DNA of 64,000 nucleotides from Selaginella moellendorffii (Eukaryota > Streptophyta > Lycopodiopsida > Selaginellales > Selaginellaceae). Of this stretch, positions 33,120 through 45,336 are shown piece by piece. The DNA is taken from contig NW_003314427.1 in assembly GCF_000143415.4 (NCBI RefSeq), positions 142,408 through 206,407 on the forward strand. Direction: 5' to 3'. The translations under genes and the position numbers were made by a program. The notes beneath the pieces were generated by a model. The model searched no databases and was not told where the DNA came from. It saw nothing but the letters and a program-made list of their open reading frames with translations. Every line of letters begins with the position of its first letter. Within the stretch, counting starts at the first letter, position 1.

Positions 33120-34412
33120 ATCTTGAGCCTGAGCATGCTCAACTAACTGCCCAAACTCACTGATCACTTTACTCAAATGATGACAAAATCGTGTTTGTAA
33201 TGTCGTCACATGATGAACACGAAATAAAACATTTGCCACCACATTTGATTTTCCTGGATAATGCTTAATAGGAAGCTCCCCAAACTCCATGAGTTTGACC
33301 ATCCAACAAACTTGCCTAGTGTTCAACTCCTTTTGTGTGAAAAGATACACAAGTGGTTTGTGATCTGTCAACACCACAAACACTGCACCATAAAGATAGT
33401 GCTGCCACGTCCGCAAAGCATGAACAATAGAGAGTAACTCTTGCTTATATGTGGAATAACGTTGCTCCGCAAAATTCAAAATTTGACTCTCATATGCAAT
33501 AAGCTGTCCCTCTTGCATGAGAACTCCTCCCAATGCATAATCACTTGCATCGCATGTTACCTCGTAAGGTTTTGATGGATTAGCAATGAAAAGCACTAAA
33601 GTCTCGCTCAACAATCGTTTCAGAGCCACAAAACTCTCCTCTTGTGGCTTCGTCCACTCGAATGGCACATTCTTGCATAACAACTGTGTCAAAGGAATAG
33701 CCACCTCTGCAAACTTATGCTAGAAATGTCGGTAGTAACTAGCCAGACCAAGAAAACTACACAACTCAGCCACTGTATTTGGTGTAGGTTAGATTTCCAC
33801 CACAGCCACTTTCCTGGGATCCGTCTTGACACCCTTAGATGTCACAATACGGCTTAGATATTCCACCTCCAACTTTGTAAACTCACATTTGCTCTTCTTC
33901 GCATAAAGTTTGTTGTCTCGGAGTAACAAAAGAACTTTGCGCAAATGCATCTTATGCTCCTCCATATTCTTGCTGAAAACAAGAATATCGTCCAAGAAAA
34001 TCTCCACAAACTCATGAAGATAATGCCTAAATACCTCCATCATCAACTGAGTAAATGTGGCTGGTGCATTCGTCAAACCAAACGGCATAATTGTAAGCTC
34101 AAAATGTCTGAAGCTTGTGTTAAATGCCATCTTGGAGATAGATGCATCATCCATTACAATATGATGATATCCACTCCTCAGATCAATCTTGGTAAACACT
34201 CGTGTTTCACCAAGCTTGTCTAGGATATCATCCACACATGGCATCGGCATCTTATCCTTCATTGTCTTCTTGTTCAAAGCACGGTAGTCAACACACATCC
34301 GCATTGAACCATCCTTCTTCTTCACAAGCAAGATTGGAGCACCAAATGAAGATTTACTTGGCTGAATAAATTGAAACTCAAGTAACTCCTTGAACTTCTT
34401 GTTCCTCCCCAT
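33120..34412 (-). pseudogene. Ty3 reverse transcriptase and RNase H (decayed)
   Basis: RT at 34412-33789 has FGAPILLVKKKDGSMRMCVDYR, FTKIDLRSGYHH, IMPFGLTNAPATF and the catalytic box FLDDILVF. RNase H at 33704-33120 has VTCDASDYALGGVLMQ, STYKQELLSIVHALRTWQHY and LTDHKPL with the acidic residues in place, ending in KHYPGKSNVVANVLFRV (D of the usual ADALSR lost). A stop separates the two near 33720-33790. Confidence 0.85.
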
Positions 34413-34415
34413 AAC

Positions 34416-35087
34416 TTAACCGAAATGAACGCTAGTAAATTGGCCATGTCCCTGGCTCCAATGTAATCCCATGCTCCACACCTCATAATGGAGGCAACCC
34501 ATGAGGAAATTCGGAAAAACATCAGAAAACTCATCAAGTACATCCCATATTGCTGCTTCTCCCCCACACATGCCTTGGTCCCCCAAGTCACGAAGAAATA
34601 GCAAGTGACTCAAAAGTGCTTTTCCATTACGACAAGCCCGCTTCAAAGATGTAGCAAAGAGCATAACAACTGGTGGTTGAACACCCTCTCCAAAGCACAC
34701 ATCTTTAACACCACCGTACTCCAGCGAGACATGCTTAATACTCCACTTTACCTCTCGATTCACCTTCACTAACCATGGCATCCCAAGAATGAGATCCACA
34801 CGATGGATATCCGCGAGATAAAAAGTCTCCACAAGTGTGGTTTTGCTAACCAACACTTCTAGCCCCTTGACACAAGCATCGAAATGCTGAGCAGAGGTAG
34901 CTGCACCTTCCACTGTGTATAGAAGAACCCCTTCTGTGACTAGGCCATGCTCCGTAACAAATTTTGCCAAAACAAAGTTGTCATCACTCCCACTATCCAG
35001 TAAAATCTGCATTGGATTGCCACGAAACACACCCTTCAGCATTAAAGCTGATTCACGAGTATCCTCGAGCTCCATCTTGTTCCACAC
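34416..35087 (-). pseudogene. Ty3 protease region
   Basis: 223-codon frame. LLDSGSDDNFV (about 35010-34976) is the aspartic protease DSG site, and LILGMPWLVKVN lies downstream. The frame ends before the RT frame. Confidence 0.75.
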
Positions 35088-35243
35088 ACAGTTGAACTGA
35101 TGAGCAATGATCGAAAGTCTCTTCCTCTAACCAGAATGGTCGTTCTCAGCATCCTCACGCTGCAAAGTTTGCAACTTTTTAGTATATAACTTACCGTGAG
35201 TAGAAGATTGGCCATTCTTCTTGTCCTGTTGCTTGTTCTTCAA

Positions 35244-36197
35244 CTATAGACAATTAGCTTTGTAGTGTCCAAGTTTGCCGCATTGATGACAACCTTGTCT
35301 ATAATTCTTCACAAAGAACTTCTGCTTCTTGGACCCCTTTGCATCCCAAGTAGTCACCACTGACTTCAACTTGTGATGCTTTTTCCCATCCTTGTGTCCA
35401 CGACGATCATCATGACGATTCTCGATAGAAAGACTCCGCAAACGCTTGCGAGACTTGTGCTTGTCATTATCAAGTCGATGAGCCACATCAAAGAGCTCCT
35501 CTAAACTCTTTGTAGGCTGAGAATGATGCAAGTGTTGCCGCATGCTCTCACTATGAAGGCCATTAATGAAGTAAGACTTGTTCTGATCTGGATCCTTCGT
35601 TGGAACACGACTAATCAAGCGAGTAAGCTTCTTAATATAGTCCCCAAGCGTCATTTTCCCTTGCTGGAAATGTCAAAGTTCTATACTAGCATTCTCCACA
35701 TTGTAATGAAGGGAAAAATGTAAATAAAAAGCAGCCTCAAACTCATCCATGGTAGACACTAGTGGTTTCTTATCCGCAACATGAGACTCCTCAAGCCAAT
35801 TCCACCATCGAAGACCTGCATCACGTAAAACCATCGGAATAGCCACTAAAGCCTCTACATCTAGAGTTCCCTTAACAACCAAAAACTTCTTCACATTGGC
35901 TAGCCAAACGAGACACCCGTCCACACCACCATCACCGGAAAAGGTTGGAGTCTTGAGTCTATCTACCAAAGAAGGCTTACTTGGAGCGCTACCATGTCTA
36001 GCCTTGAGTGCTTCAACACGCCCACGCATGGTATCCATCATGCCATGCATCTCATTTTGCATCTCTTGCTGATTTTGATTAAAGGCTTGCAGTTCATGAA
36101 CCACATCTTGAATGGTCCAAATCTCTACAGCTTCATCGGCACCATCATCGGCACCACCATCGACAATAGGATTCTAGCATTCAGCTTGGTCGGCCAT
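35244..36197 (-). pseudogene. Ty3 gag with zinc knuckle
   Basis: A capsid-like region at 36104-35673 (LKTPTFSGDGGVDGCLVWLA, LRWWNWLEE, FEAAFYLHF) and a nucleocapsid CHQCGKLGHYKANC knuckle (CX2CX4HX4C) at about 35290-35245. The ATG at 36197 is followed by a stop after six codons. A stop or frameshift separates the two gag parts near 35660. Confidence 0.8.
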
Positions 36198-36231
36198 CAC
36201 AACCAACTCCTCTAATACCAATGTTATGATC

Positions 36232-36445
36232 CGGTGCAAAGAGACAGAGATCTAGCCACCCTAGACTATATTACGCCACCTCTTGAGGTTCTTCACCACC
36301 CAACCACCCCCAAGCTACCTCAAAAGCTCCACTACGCCACTGCTCCACTATGAGCCCTAGAGTAGGTTGCCCTAACATGCCTTAATATACCCTTGAGCCT
36401 CCCTGTGACCAACATTGACCACGTGGTCAAAGCTGGTGCCTAACA
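36232..36445 (-). repeat. 5' LTR of the Ty3/gypsy element
   Basis: 214 bp with intact TG...CA ends, flanked by GGGAC on the right and by the primer site on the left. Confidence 0.85.
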
Positions 36446-36881
36446 GGGACGTTTGGTGTGTTCTGAATCTCTTGCAACTAATGCTGGGACAATATACGAG
36501 CAACAATACCAGAATGAGTTCTATTGGTATGTTGTTATTTATGTTGTGTTGGCCTAACTAAAATCTTCTGTTATAGTGCATATTGCACACTTTTTGGATG
36601 TTGGTAGACTGTATGGTGTGGCAGGACATGTTGATTTTTATCTTGTAGCTCTCAAATAGGCTTTTGAAATTGCTCAGGATGGTATCAAACTTAGGGAATT
36701 GAAGGGCTGCTACCATGCACTGATATTGAAGGGAGTGGTGAAGAAGTATATGGTAGTGAACATGGATGCAAGTGGTGTTGTTTATGAAGATGAGGTAGGA
36801 TTGGTTCAGGTGATATTTGCAGATGGTTATAAGAGTGCCACAATTTACCCCTCAGGCCATGTTGTAGTCTTACAAGCTTAA
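36446..36881 (+). pseudogene. Crinkler-like gene, 3' portion: restriction-nuclease-like domain
   Basis: Coding sequence resumes right after the Ty3 LTR and its target duplication. An exon to 36526, a 50-nt GT-AG intron (36527-36576) and a last exon 36577-36881 are seen. The last exon has GHVDFYL, then AFEIAQDGIKLRE, and ends VIFADGYKSATIYPSGHV. The Asp...Glu layout followed by a C-terminal strand and Tyr-rich end resembles the PD-(D/E)xK nuclease of Crinkler-type proteins. An in-frame TAG at 36657-36659 sits where Trp is expected. The part upstream of the insertion is at 22789-24341. The exon phases on both sides are compatible. Confidence 0.6.
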
Positions 36882-38174
36882 ATGCTGTTTTATTATTAAA
36901 TTTTCTGTAATATATAAATAATATCTTTTATATAGTTCAAAAAGTGTTTTTACTATATATTTACAATTTTAGAAAGATAAAATATATTATGTTTAAATAA
37001 ACAATAGTCTATATGTGTTGTTTACCTTTTCACTATAGAATATGTTAAACCATCGCAGATATTTGCTAGAGTCTTGACTTTTAATGTTTAAATTTGTAAA
37101 AGTTATAAAAATAATTTAGAGTATATAACTAGATATTTAAAATATTTTTATTACAATATTAAGCATAATCTAAAACTGGGATTAGATTAATTATTTTAAT
37201 AATTTTTTATTTGATTAAATTTATGTAGAAATGAAAATTCTTGAACTGTGACAAAGGTTTGCAAAAATTGCTTTGCCACTATAAAACTGAAAGAAGAAAA
37301 GAATGTACTGACTAACTATTATAAATATTGACAACCAAGACCTAGAGATAGAGAGTGGCTAGAATTTTTTTTTTCTAAGTTGGTTACTCCTCAAAATTTT
37401 ACAATCCAAAAACTTAAATGATCATATTCAATATATCATTGAAAGGATGAAGAATCTATAGAGGTGTCTTTTGAAGACTATTATAAAGATATGATACACT
37501 AAATATTACAAGCCAATTTTATAAAATCTTGATCTTAAGATCGAAAATCCTTCTCAAACTTATTATAAAGCTCCTCTATTTTTTATAGTAGTGAGAATAT
37601 GTCTAGATCACCTAGTATCCTTAACATCTTTGTAGTGGACATTTATAAAATCTTAGAAATCTCTACTATAATTTGTAATTTGTTAATATCGGCTAACCTA
37701 ATATTGTGTATAGCATACAGAAAATGCATATTAGCTTAGCCCAAAAACCCTAACATATATAGAATCAAGTGGTGATATCAAAATCCTTATACTAATAATA
37801 GTATATGACATCATAATTATACATCTAAACTTTATATTATCCCCTCTTTTTGGAAGGATGAAAGGCAGTTAGGGTCCTTTTATTAATGGGCCAGGATTTA
37901 GATGAAGGAAGAGGCATTAGTGGATTTGTAGGTGGTGCAATTTGTTTATGATTCCTTTATATAAAGTGTTTTAGCAATTGCATAGCAACCTATTGAATAT
38001 TGTTTATAAACTTGTAATCCAACATGCTATAACACTTGATATAGTCCCTTCCATTGAACAAGAACTCTTTTAAACAAACCATATAAGATTAAGAAAACAA
38101 GCCAAAATCAAATCCTCCACTTTATACTCTATAGATGGAAAATGATAAAAATTATAGTGCTATTGTTGTCCCAT
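36882..38174. other. AT-rich intergenic DNA
   Basis: No gene, RNA or repeat with recognisable structure is seen. Long A/T runs and short frames only. Confidence 0.5.
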
Positions 38175-38179
38175 ATAGA

Positions 38180-39355
38180 TGTAGCACACGTGGTTTTGAC
38201 CATTTATCCTATGGTGATTTACCATAGGATAACACCACAAAGCAGAACTTAAACCCTTCATGTGCCACGTGACAGATGCCATGTGTCACATGCCACGTGT
38301 CCAAAGGAATGTGGTGCAGAACCCGAGGTTCAGGGCCTTGGGCTACTAAACGAAGGAACGGTGCCAAACCCCCAAGCATGGAGCCAAGGAGTGATGGAAC
38401 CAGACCACGGAGCAACTCCCGATCATACAGCCCAAGGAGCAAAGGAATAGGAGCCTGGAGCGACTTGGAACAGTCTTAGAGCAACTAGCATCCCAATGCT
38501 AGGACCAGCACGCAAAATGGAGCCAAATAAAGTCTGGCACTATTTCTGCATACCGGTGGCCTAACATGAGGATATGGGTACTCCACCAGCTAGTATGGAA
38601 TGGAACTTGGGCTTAGACCCAAGCCAGACGCAGAACAAGGACAAACACGCAAGTGGGAACTAGACTATGCCTCAAGTTAGTCGGCCATGCCCAACCTACC
38701 CACTATCCCTACTATACATTTGGAACCCCCTATAGCCCCCCCCCCCCCCGCTATATTTAAACCCCAATGAATCGTCTCTCGAGTCATTCCCTTTGTTTGC
38801 TTTCACCCCAAGCCTCCCTTAGTATCAGGAGTTAGTCTCTGGGATAAGCTCGAAACTTACTAAATATGGAATGGTGATAGATTGCGAATTTGGATATGGG
38901 ACGAACACCATTGTGTTCAGGACAATCTCTACATTCCGTAAATATGCCAAATGAGCAAATCTGGACACTTTCCATAAATAGCATTTGGGACCGAAATGAG
39001 ACTAACACAAAAGGCATGATAGCGAGGGTGTTTGGCAGACATGGTAAGCTATCATTTAGCGATATTAAGGGACTAATTTCAATATGTGAGAGTTCTTACC
39101 AAGCCAGTGCAAGACAGAGCAAAAGAGAACTAAGAGCCAGGCCGAGTATGCTCAGCTAGAAACACATAGGAGTTCCTACCTTATGTCCATCTGGCTAAGT
39201 ACAGATGCTAAGCCCAGTAAACTAACACTTGAACAAGAGGGGCTGATAAAGGGAACTAGCAATACCGACCTCCTGCCATTGTGGCAGTAAGGAAAGAGTG
39301 TCTGTAAGGATTAGCCAATAGGTAACTTTTGATACCCAAAGTCACATTTGCGACA
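38180..39355 (-). repeat. 3' LTR of the 10.7-kb element
   Basis: 1176 bp, carrying the CACGTG boxes, the 12-bp-stem hairpin and the poly-C run (about 38738-38750) typical of this LTR family. Confidence 0.9.
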
Positions 39356-39718
39356 CTCTCCCCCTTAGGGAAGATCGACATCCTCATCAATGCATACTCG
39401 AGTTTAGACCACCGCCAAGGAAACAACTCCAAAAAGAAGTTCATAGTGATCACACTATGTGAGAAATGCACCGACTTAAATGAGTTAGGAGGCACCCTCT
39501 TTGTCTAAGGCGGATGCGCTACCAGCTCAAACACCTTCCAGCCATCGCCGACAAGAAAAAGACCAACAGAGTCAGCCACCCTTGTTACTCTGAGTATCAC
39601 CCAACTAACAAAAGTGTGATATGCCCCTACCCGCAAGGACATAGAGAGAGAAGCTAGAGGCCCCAACCCTCCTGAGCAAAGAAACCAAACCTGTCGGTAA
39701 GGTTTAGATAGACTACTG
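39356..39718 (-). other. Interior of the 10.7-kb element beside its 3' LTR
   Basis: Contains the polypurine tract at its left end. No coding motif is seen. Confidence 0.5.
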
Positions 39719-40311
39719 TGTAAGCAACCAAAGGGAACGACTTGAGAGATAATCCATGGGGTTCAAATATAGAGGGAAAGGGCCCATAAACAAGAGTGCA
39801 CCCCCTTTTCCAATTGGTTAAGGGTCTTGGGATAGTTGGAGTTAAGCGTTCTTGGGTTTGAATAGTACTGGGCTGGGTGACCTCCCATGAAGTCCAAACT
39901 CAGGAGCTTACATTTGGTATCAGAGGGGTCTCGGGTCCGACTCTATTGGTTGGCTAAGGGAATCATACCACATGTTGATTAACATCTGGCTGGTCCAGTT
40001 TGCTCCTACTGGGCTCGACCCGAGGGGTAGGGTGTCAAGAGAGCGGGGCTCTCGGGAGAGCTGTAGCTCTCAGCTTCCGTTCACAAGGGCGTGAACTTGC
40101 AGGGAAGCGTGGTGGATTGTAAGCAACTAAAGGGAACGACTTGAGAGATGATCCATAGGGTTCAAATATAGAGGGAAAGGGCCCATGAACAAAAGTGCAC
40201 CCCCTTTTCCAATTGGTTAAGGGACTTGGGATAGTTGGAGTTAAGCGTCCTTGGGTTTGAATAGTACTGGGCTGGGTGACCTCCCATGAAGTCCAAACTC
40301 AGGAGCTTACA
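39719..40311 (+). mobile_element. TRIM: miniature LTR retrotransposon, 593 bp
   Basis: Two 194-bp LTRs (39719-39912 and 40118-40311; TGTAAGCAAC...GGAGCTTACA) differ at a few bases only. Between them are 205 bp that begin with TTTGGTATCAGAGGGGTC, a tRNA-Met-type primer site, and end in the purine-rich AGGGAAGCGTGGTGGAT. The target duplication is a perfect TACTG (39714-39718 and 40312-40316). There is no coding capacity. A rearranged remnant of the same family lies at about 53330-53560. Confidence 0.92.
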
Positions 40312-43300
40312 TACTGTAAACAGGCAGTTAGAGTTGTTTACACGGTCACGCCCTTTTAACAGAATAAGGAACATTAACAGAGAGCCAGGTTATGTGACCA
40401 ATTGACAGTAGCTACCCTATGACTAGAGATTTCACCATGCACACGAAGTGCCGAAGCCAGTCTGCCTATACTGGCCCAAACTCAAAGATCAATATATGGA
40501 CTATATCAAAGTCATAGACAATGATATCTGAGAGACTTAATTAGCAGTGAATAAATTTTAGATTAGAATACAAAAGTATTCCAAGTAAGTTATCATTTGA
40601 TAAACTAGTATTATAGTAGAGGAACCACTAAGATCATTATTTTTGGTAAACATAGGATTCACCATCCAACAAAATTCAATAGCCAGCGTATCATCAAGAA
40701 AACTCAATGATAAAATTTAATTATTAAAGATTGCAGACAGTATGCCAAACAACTTACGAAAAACAACTCAAAGAACAAAAAAGTATTATCGATTGGCAAG
40801 CAAGATGCTCGCGAATGTATCACCCAAAGGAAATAACATCCCAATCTATCAAAACTAACTTAAACAATAATCAATAGAACAGAATGAATGTAGTAAGACC
40901 AGCAAACACCCATTCATGCCAACTATCACAGAAGATAATCTGAATAGATCCCAGTCAATAACATGAAGGAACTTAAGTTGCTTAAATAAGTGTTAGCAAC
41001 ATCCTACTGATGTCTCAAACCCAAAAGACCAATCCAAAGCAAACCACAAAGAACATGTGGTAATGCGAGAAGCCAAAAACCATCAAAGAGAATAACTAAC
41101 CATCATGAAAGATCATCAATCATCCCATCAAATGAAGAGATGTATAATCATTGTCAAAGAGGAATTCACCATCCCAAAGAACGGCAACTCATTCCATATC
41201 AACAACAATCAAGCAAAACCTTTTGACAAGGATAATAAACTATCATAAATGATAGTTAATCATCACCAATGGTTGCCAGATGCAAATACTAACTTCAACA
41301 TTGAAGCTAATGAGCCAAAATGCCTTCCCCAACAACTTTTAACAAATGAACCATAAGCATGAAAACTCAAAGAACCAAAAGCTCGAAGAAGCCTATAGCT
41401 AAGTCTTGCATAACAATGATCACAAGTCTTACATGAACTAATTTCAATGCTAAAGAAAAAACCATGGTACAACCCACAATATTCTCCTCAATTGTAGCGC
41501 ATATTATCTCTCTCCCCTTAAGCCAACTGAAAAAGGGGCAATTGCTTGATGAGAGAGCCCTTAGTGGCTATTTTATCCACGATGACAGTATATCCAAATC
41601 TCATCCCATGATCACATGCACTACATAAACACATTCATAAGCTAAATTTCATAATGCCAAAGCTAATGAAGAGCATGTCTGCATCAATCCAAAAGCTAAG
41701 CATAACGAAGTTATGCTCAACAAGTGATCATCACATGATCCTCCATAAATCCTTCTATAGCAAGATGTAACTCACTTCATAACAAGCACAAGAAGAAGCA
41801 TTAATGATCGATATATTCCAACTCAAATCCAAAAAGGATTCAAATATTCCAATATCAATCACTAACTCTTTCTCTTATAGAGTTAGTATAGTTCATGACT
41901 GAATCACTTTTCAAGGAAAAGCCAAAGCTCAACCCTCTACTAAATAATCTCGTCTGGAACACAACTAATTCAAACTTGCCACTTAGTTTGTTTGAATGTC
42001 AACACAATTGCTAATTAGCAAATGCACGAATGCCAATAACACAAAGCTATAGCCAAATCATCAACACTATCCTCATCGAGATTAATGAAACTCGATATCA
42101 ATCTTTCGGAGAGATATTTCATTTCACTCAAATCTCAACATTAACTATGTCAACGACAAGGCATCACTTCAATGCCATCAACACTATAACAAAGCTAGAA
42201 GAAAGCACGAGTGAATCACCACTCAAGGCTCTCTAGCAACTAAGCTAACCAAAGTCGAAGATACCTTAGTCAGTATCTGAGACCAATCCTTCAACAAGAC
42301 TCAGCTACAGATAACACTTCATCAAGGAGTGATTCACCACGTCCAAGACTCAATGAAATCCAACACTACGAACTAAATGCAACAAAATGATATTGACAGA
42401 GGTAGAATCGATATGCTAACATGGAATAAACCATATAAGTTTAACGACACGATCCTCTGCAACACCATCCGGTAAAGCAAGCCCATCACTGCTAAATCAT
42501 CATTGAGCAAAGCAAGTGTCAATAATCCTTGACAAAGTTTACTAGCAACCACTAGTCACAAAGCAACCAATAATCACTTTTCAACTTGCCTTCACAAGAT
42601 TTAACACTAAACTCATATCATCAAGTCATATACTCATCCAATATGAATGTAATACCTCAAATACGAGATAAAGGTTCATGGACAAGCACGAACTAAATGA
42701 CCACTCGAATCCAACTCAACCACGATAAGCTCATCAACACATTTAGTCAATAGCTTTGAGCATGCTTTGAAAAGACTAGCTATGTATGATCAACACTCAG
42801 CTGAAGCTAAAGTGAAGACCATGAGATGGACTCATATCGGTACACAACCTCCACTAAGACAAAGCTATAGTATGGGTACCTACATCTCAACTCAAACAAC
42901 TAAGTTGGACATCATCATCCTTAGCCAAGGCACAGGGCCACCAAGACTAAGTCAAGATCAGTGAAAGCTCACTACTCTCATAGAGTTTAACGAAATACAA
43001 GGTGTATCCTACCACTAAGCAAAACACTATAGAAGAAAGGCACAAGGGTCACCCTTCTTAGAAAAGTGCAACAGTCACTTTTCTACATCAACTCTAGACT
43101 CTATCCAACTCAATTGCCTTAGTTCCAAAAGTTAGCATTCTTTTTGGGCTACATCATACAAACTACATACTAAGGTCTAAGCCAACCAAAGTCAACTCCA
43201 ATCCCTTCACTAGTTGTATTGGTTATGAAACGGAATGGTTTCAGGCAAAGTGATCAATAGATCAACCTTTGGAAAAGCCTAAGAAAATTTGTGGAAAAAT

Positions 43301-43631
43301 TTCCATCCTAGAGAAAGAATGACTCTCAGTCTAGGAATGCAAACTTTCAAGACTCAACCAACTTCCTCTTACTAACAACTTCACATAGGTTCATTTCAAC
43401 ACCAATTCTCATGACCCATAGTATGCTTAAGCCTCGAATATCTTTTGCCCATTTTTCCGATATCCAACACTGACATCCGTAAAATGCGAATGGAACATCC
43501 AAGGCTTGATCACGAAGACCATATCTTTAGATATCCATATTGCACTAACACTCTTCTTTAATCATTCTCAAGATCAATGTGAAGCCAAAACACTAACACA
43601 AAAAATGCCATAGACAATCAAGCTCTAAGGG
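40312..43631 (-). other. Interior of the 10.7-kb element, non-coding
   Basis: 3.3 kb, A/C-rich and G-poor on the plus strand, with many ATCA/CAAC words and no ORF longer than about 70 codons. No coding signature is recognised. Confidence 0.6.
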
Positions 43632-44782
43632 TGTAGCGCACGTGGTTTTGACCCTTTATCCTATGGTGATTTACCATAGGATAACACCACGAAGCAGAAC
43701 CTAAACCCTCTTTGTGCCACGTGACAGATGCCACGTGTCACATACCACGTGTCCATGCCACGTGTCCATAGGAACCCGAGGTTCAGGGCCTTGGGCCACT
43801 GAACGAAGGAACAGTGCCAAACTCCCAAGCGTGACGCCAAGGAGTGATGAAACCGGACCACGGAGCAACTCCCGAGCATATAGCCCAAGGAGCGAAGGGA
43901 CAGGGGCCCGGAGTGACTTGGAACAGTCCTAGAGCAACCAGCATCCCAATGCCAGGACCAGCACGCAAAACGGAGCCAAACAGAGTCTGGCGCTATTTCG
44001 GCATACCGGTGGCCTAACGCAAGGATATGGGTACTCCACCAACTAGCATGGAATGGAACTTGGGCTTAGACCCAAGCCGGACGCAGAACAAGGACAGGCA
44101 CGCAAGCGGGAGCTAGACTATGCCTCAGGTTGGTCGGCCATGCCCGACCTACCCACTATCCCTACTATACATTTGGAACCCCCCACAGCCCCCCCCCCCT
44201 TGAGGAACACACGCTTTGGGCTTTCACCCCAAGCCTCCCTTAGTATTAGGAGTTAGTCTCTAGGACAAGCTCGAAACTTACTAATTATGGAATGTCCCTA
44301 GATTGTGAATTTGGACACGGGACGAACACCATTGTGTTCAGGCCAACTTCTACATTCCGTAGATATGCTAAATGAGCAAATCTGGACACTTTCCATAATT
44401 AGCATTTGGGACCGAAATGAGACTAACACAAAGGGCATGATAGCGAGGGTGTTTGGCAGACACGGTAAGCTATCATCTAGCGAATATTGAGGGACCAATC
44501 TCAATATCGCGGGGGTTCCTAACACTAGCAAGTGCAAGCCAACATCATGAGTTTCTCATCACCGTGTCAAGTCTGCTTGACTAAATGACAACTTAGGATT
44601 TCCTTCCTTAGTGCCCTTCTGGTCTAAGTGCACATGTGATGACCAGTTTCTCAACTAGCTTAGGCGGAAATTGATAACGGGTCCAGCAATACCGACCTCC
44701 TGCCATCGTGGCAGTAAGGTAAGAGTGTCTGTAAGGACTAGCCGACAGGTAACTTTCGATACCCGAAGTCACATGCGCGACA
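43632..44782 (-). mobile_element. Solo LTR nested in the 10.7-kb element of the same family
   Basis: 1151 bp, aligned end to end with the LTRs at 38180 and 47728. It is flanked by a perfect 5-bp duplication AAGGG (43627-43631 and 44783-44787). It arose by insertion of a second family member followed by LTR-LTR recombination. Confidence 0.93.
43639..43764. promoter_or_regulatory. G-box cluster and 12-bp-stem hairpin in the LTR
   Basis: Five CACGTG palindromes (43639, 43718, 43732, 43746, 43759). The last four are spaced 14, 14 and 13 bp, mostly as CCACGTGTC. Between the first and second lies TTATCCTATGGT (43656-43667) and its exact complement ACCATAGGATAA (43673-43684) with a 5-nt loop. The other LTRs of the family keep the hairpin and some of the boxes. 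CACGTG is the core bound by plant bZIP/bHLH factors (ABA and light response). A regulatory role in the LTR is inference. Confidence 0.55.
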
Positions 44783-44787
44783 AAGGG

Positions 44788-45318
44788 AAATCCTCATCAC
44801 TTGAAATAATAATGCTACTTCCACTAACACAAGTGTTAGCGATGTCAATGCCTTAACTACACACCTTCTCTATCCAACAATTTACTCCAAGTGTTAACAG
44901 ATAAACCAACAAGCTATAGCCAGTGAATACTATAACCCTTTCCAACACTTTATGGGCAAACCCTTGAGGAAACAAGGTACCAACTTAAGCTTAGCATAAT
45001 GAACCATCTTCGAGAATCCAATTAAAGCTACTATAATGCTACTTCATGCAAGTAGACTAGCTTCACCATCAACCACTTTGGGGTTGATCATCGTTTAACC
45101 AAACAACTTCATAAACACATTGTTCACTATCAGATGGATATGAAATAGAAATCACAATGATTTAATCATCAATTGAGCAACACCACGAGTAATGCCCATG
45201 TCACTATTACAAAGGTTTATGTGACTATCAAGTGTCAACTCGACTCGACAAAATGCAACATAAATGTCACACTCTACTGATAGAGACTTATAACACCCAA
45301 CACCACTAACTTTTATTC
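44788..45318 (-). other. Interior of the 10.7-kb element, non-coding
   Basis: No recognisable feature; composition as at 40312-43631. Confidence 0.5.
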
Positions 45319-45336
45319 ACAACATAGACAAGCTCA

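Larger units (their letters stand above)
24342..36445 (-). mobile_element. Ty3/gypsy LTR retrotransposon inserted in the Crinkler-like gene; itself interrupted by another element
   Basis: LTRs 24342-24578 and 36232-36445 (TGTTATGATCC...GCCTAACA; the left copy has TA for TG at its end). The flanking 5 bp are AGGAT (24337-24341) and GGGAC (36446-36450), each one change from AGGAC. The primer site on the minus strand beside the right LTR is TTGGTATTAGAGG. A polypurine tract lies at about 24582-24600 beside the left LTR. Order gag, protease, RT, RNase H, integrase on the minus strand, all decayed. Removing 25661-33114 plus one TSD copy brings the RNase H and integrase frames back into register. 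Confidence 0.9.

Noticed and set aside
36446-36881. Independent small gene at 36699-36881
   Set aside because: The coding sequence extends upstream through a proper intron to the Ty3 junction and continues the gene interrupted at 24341.
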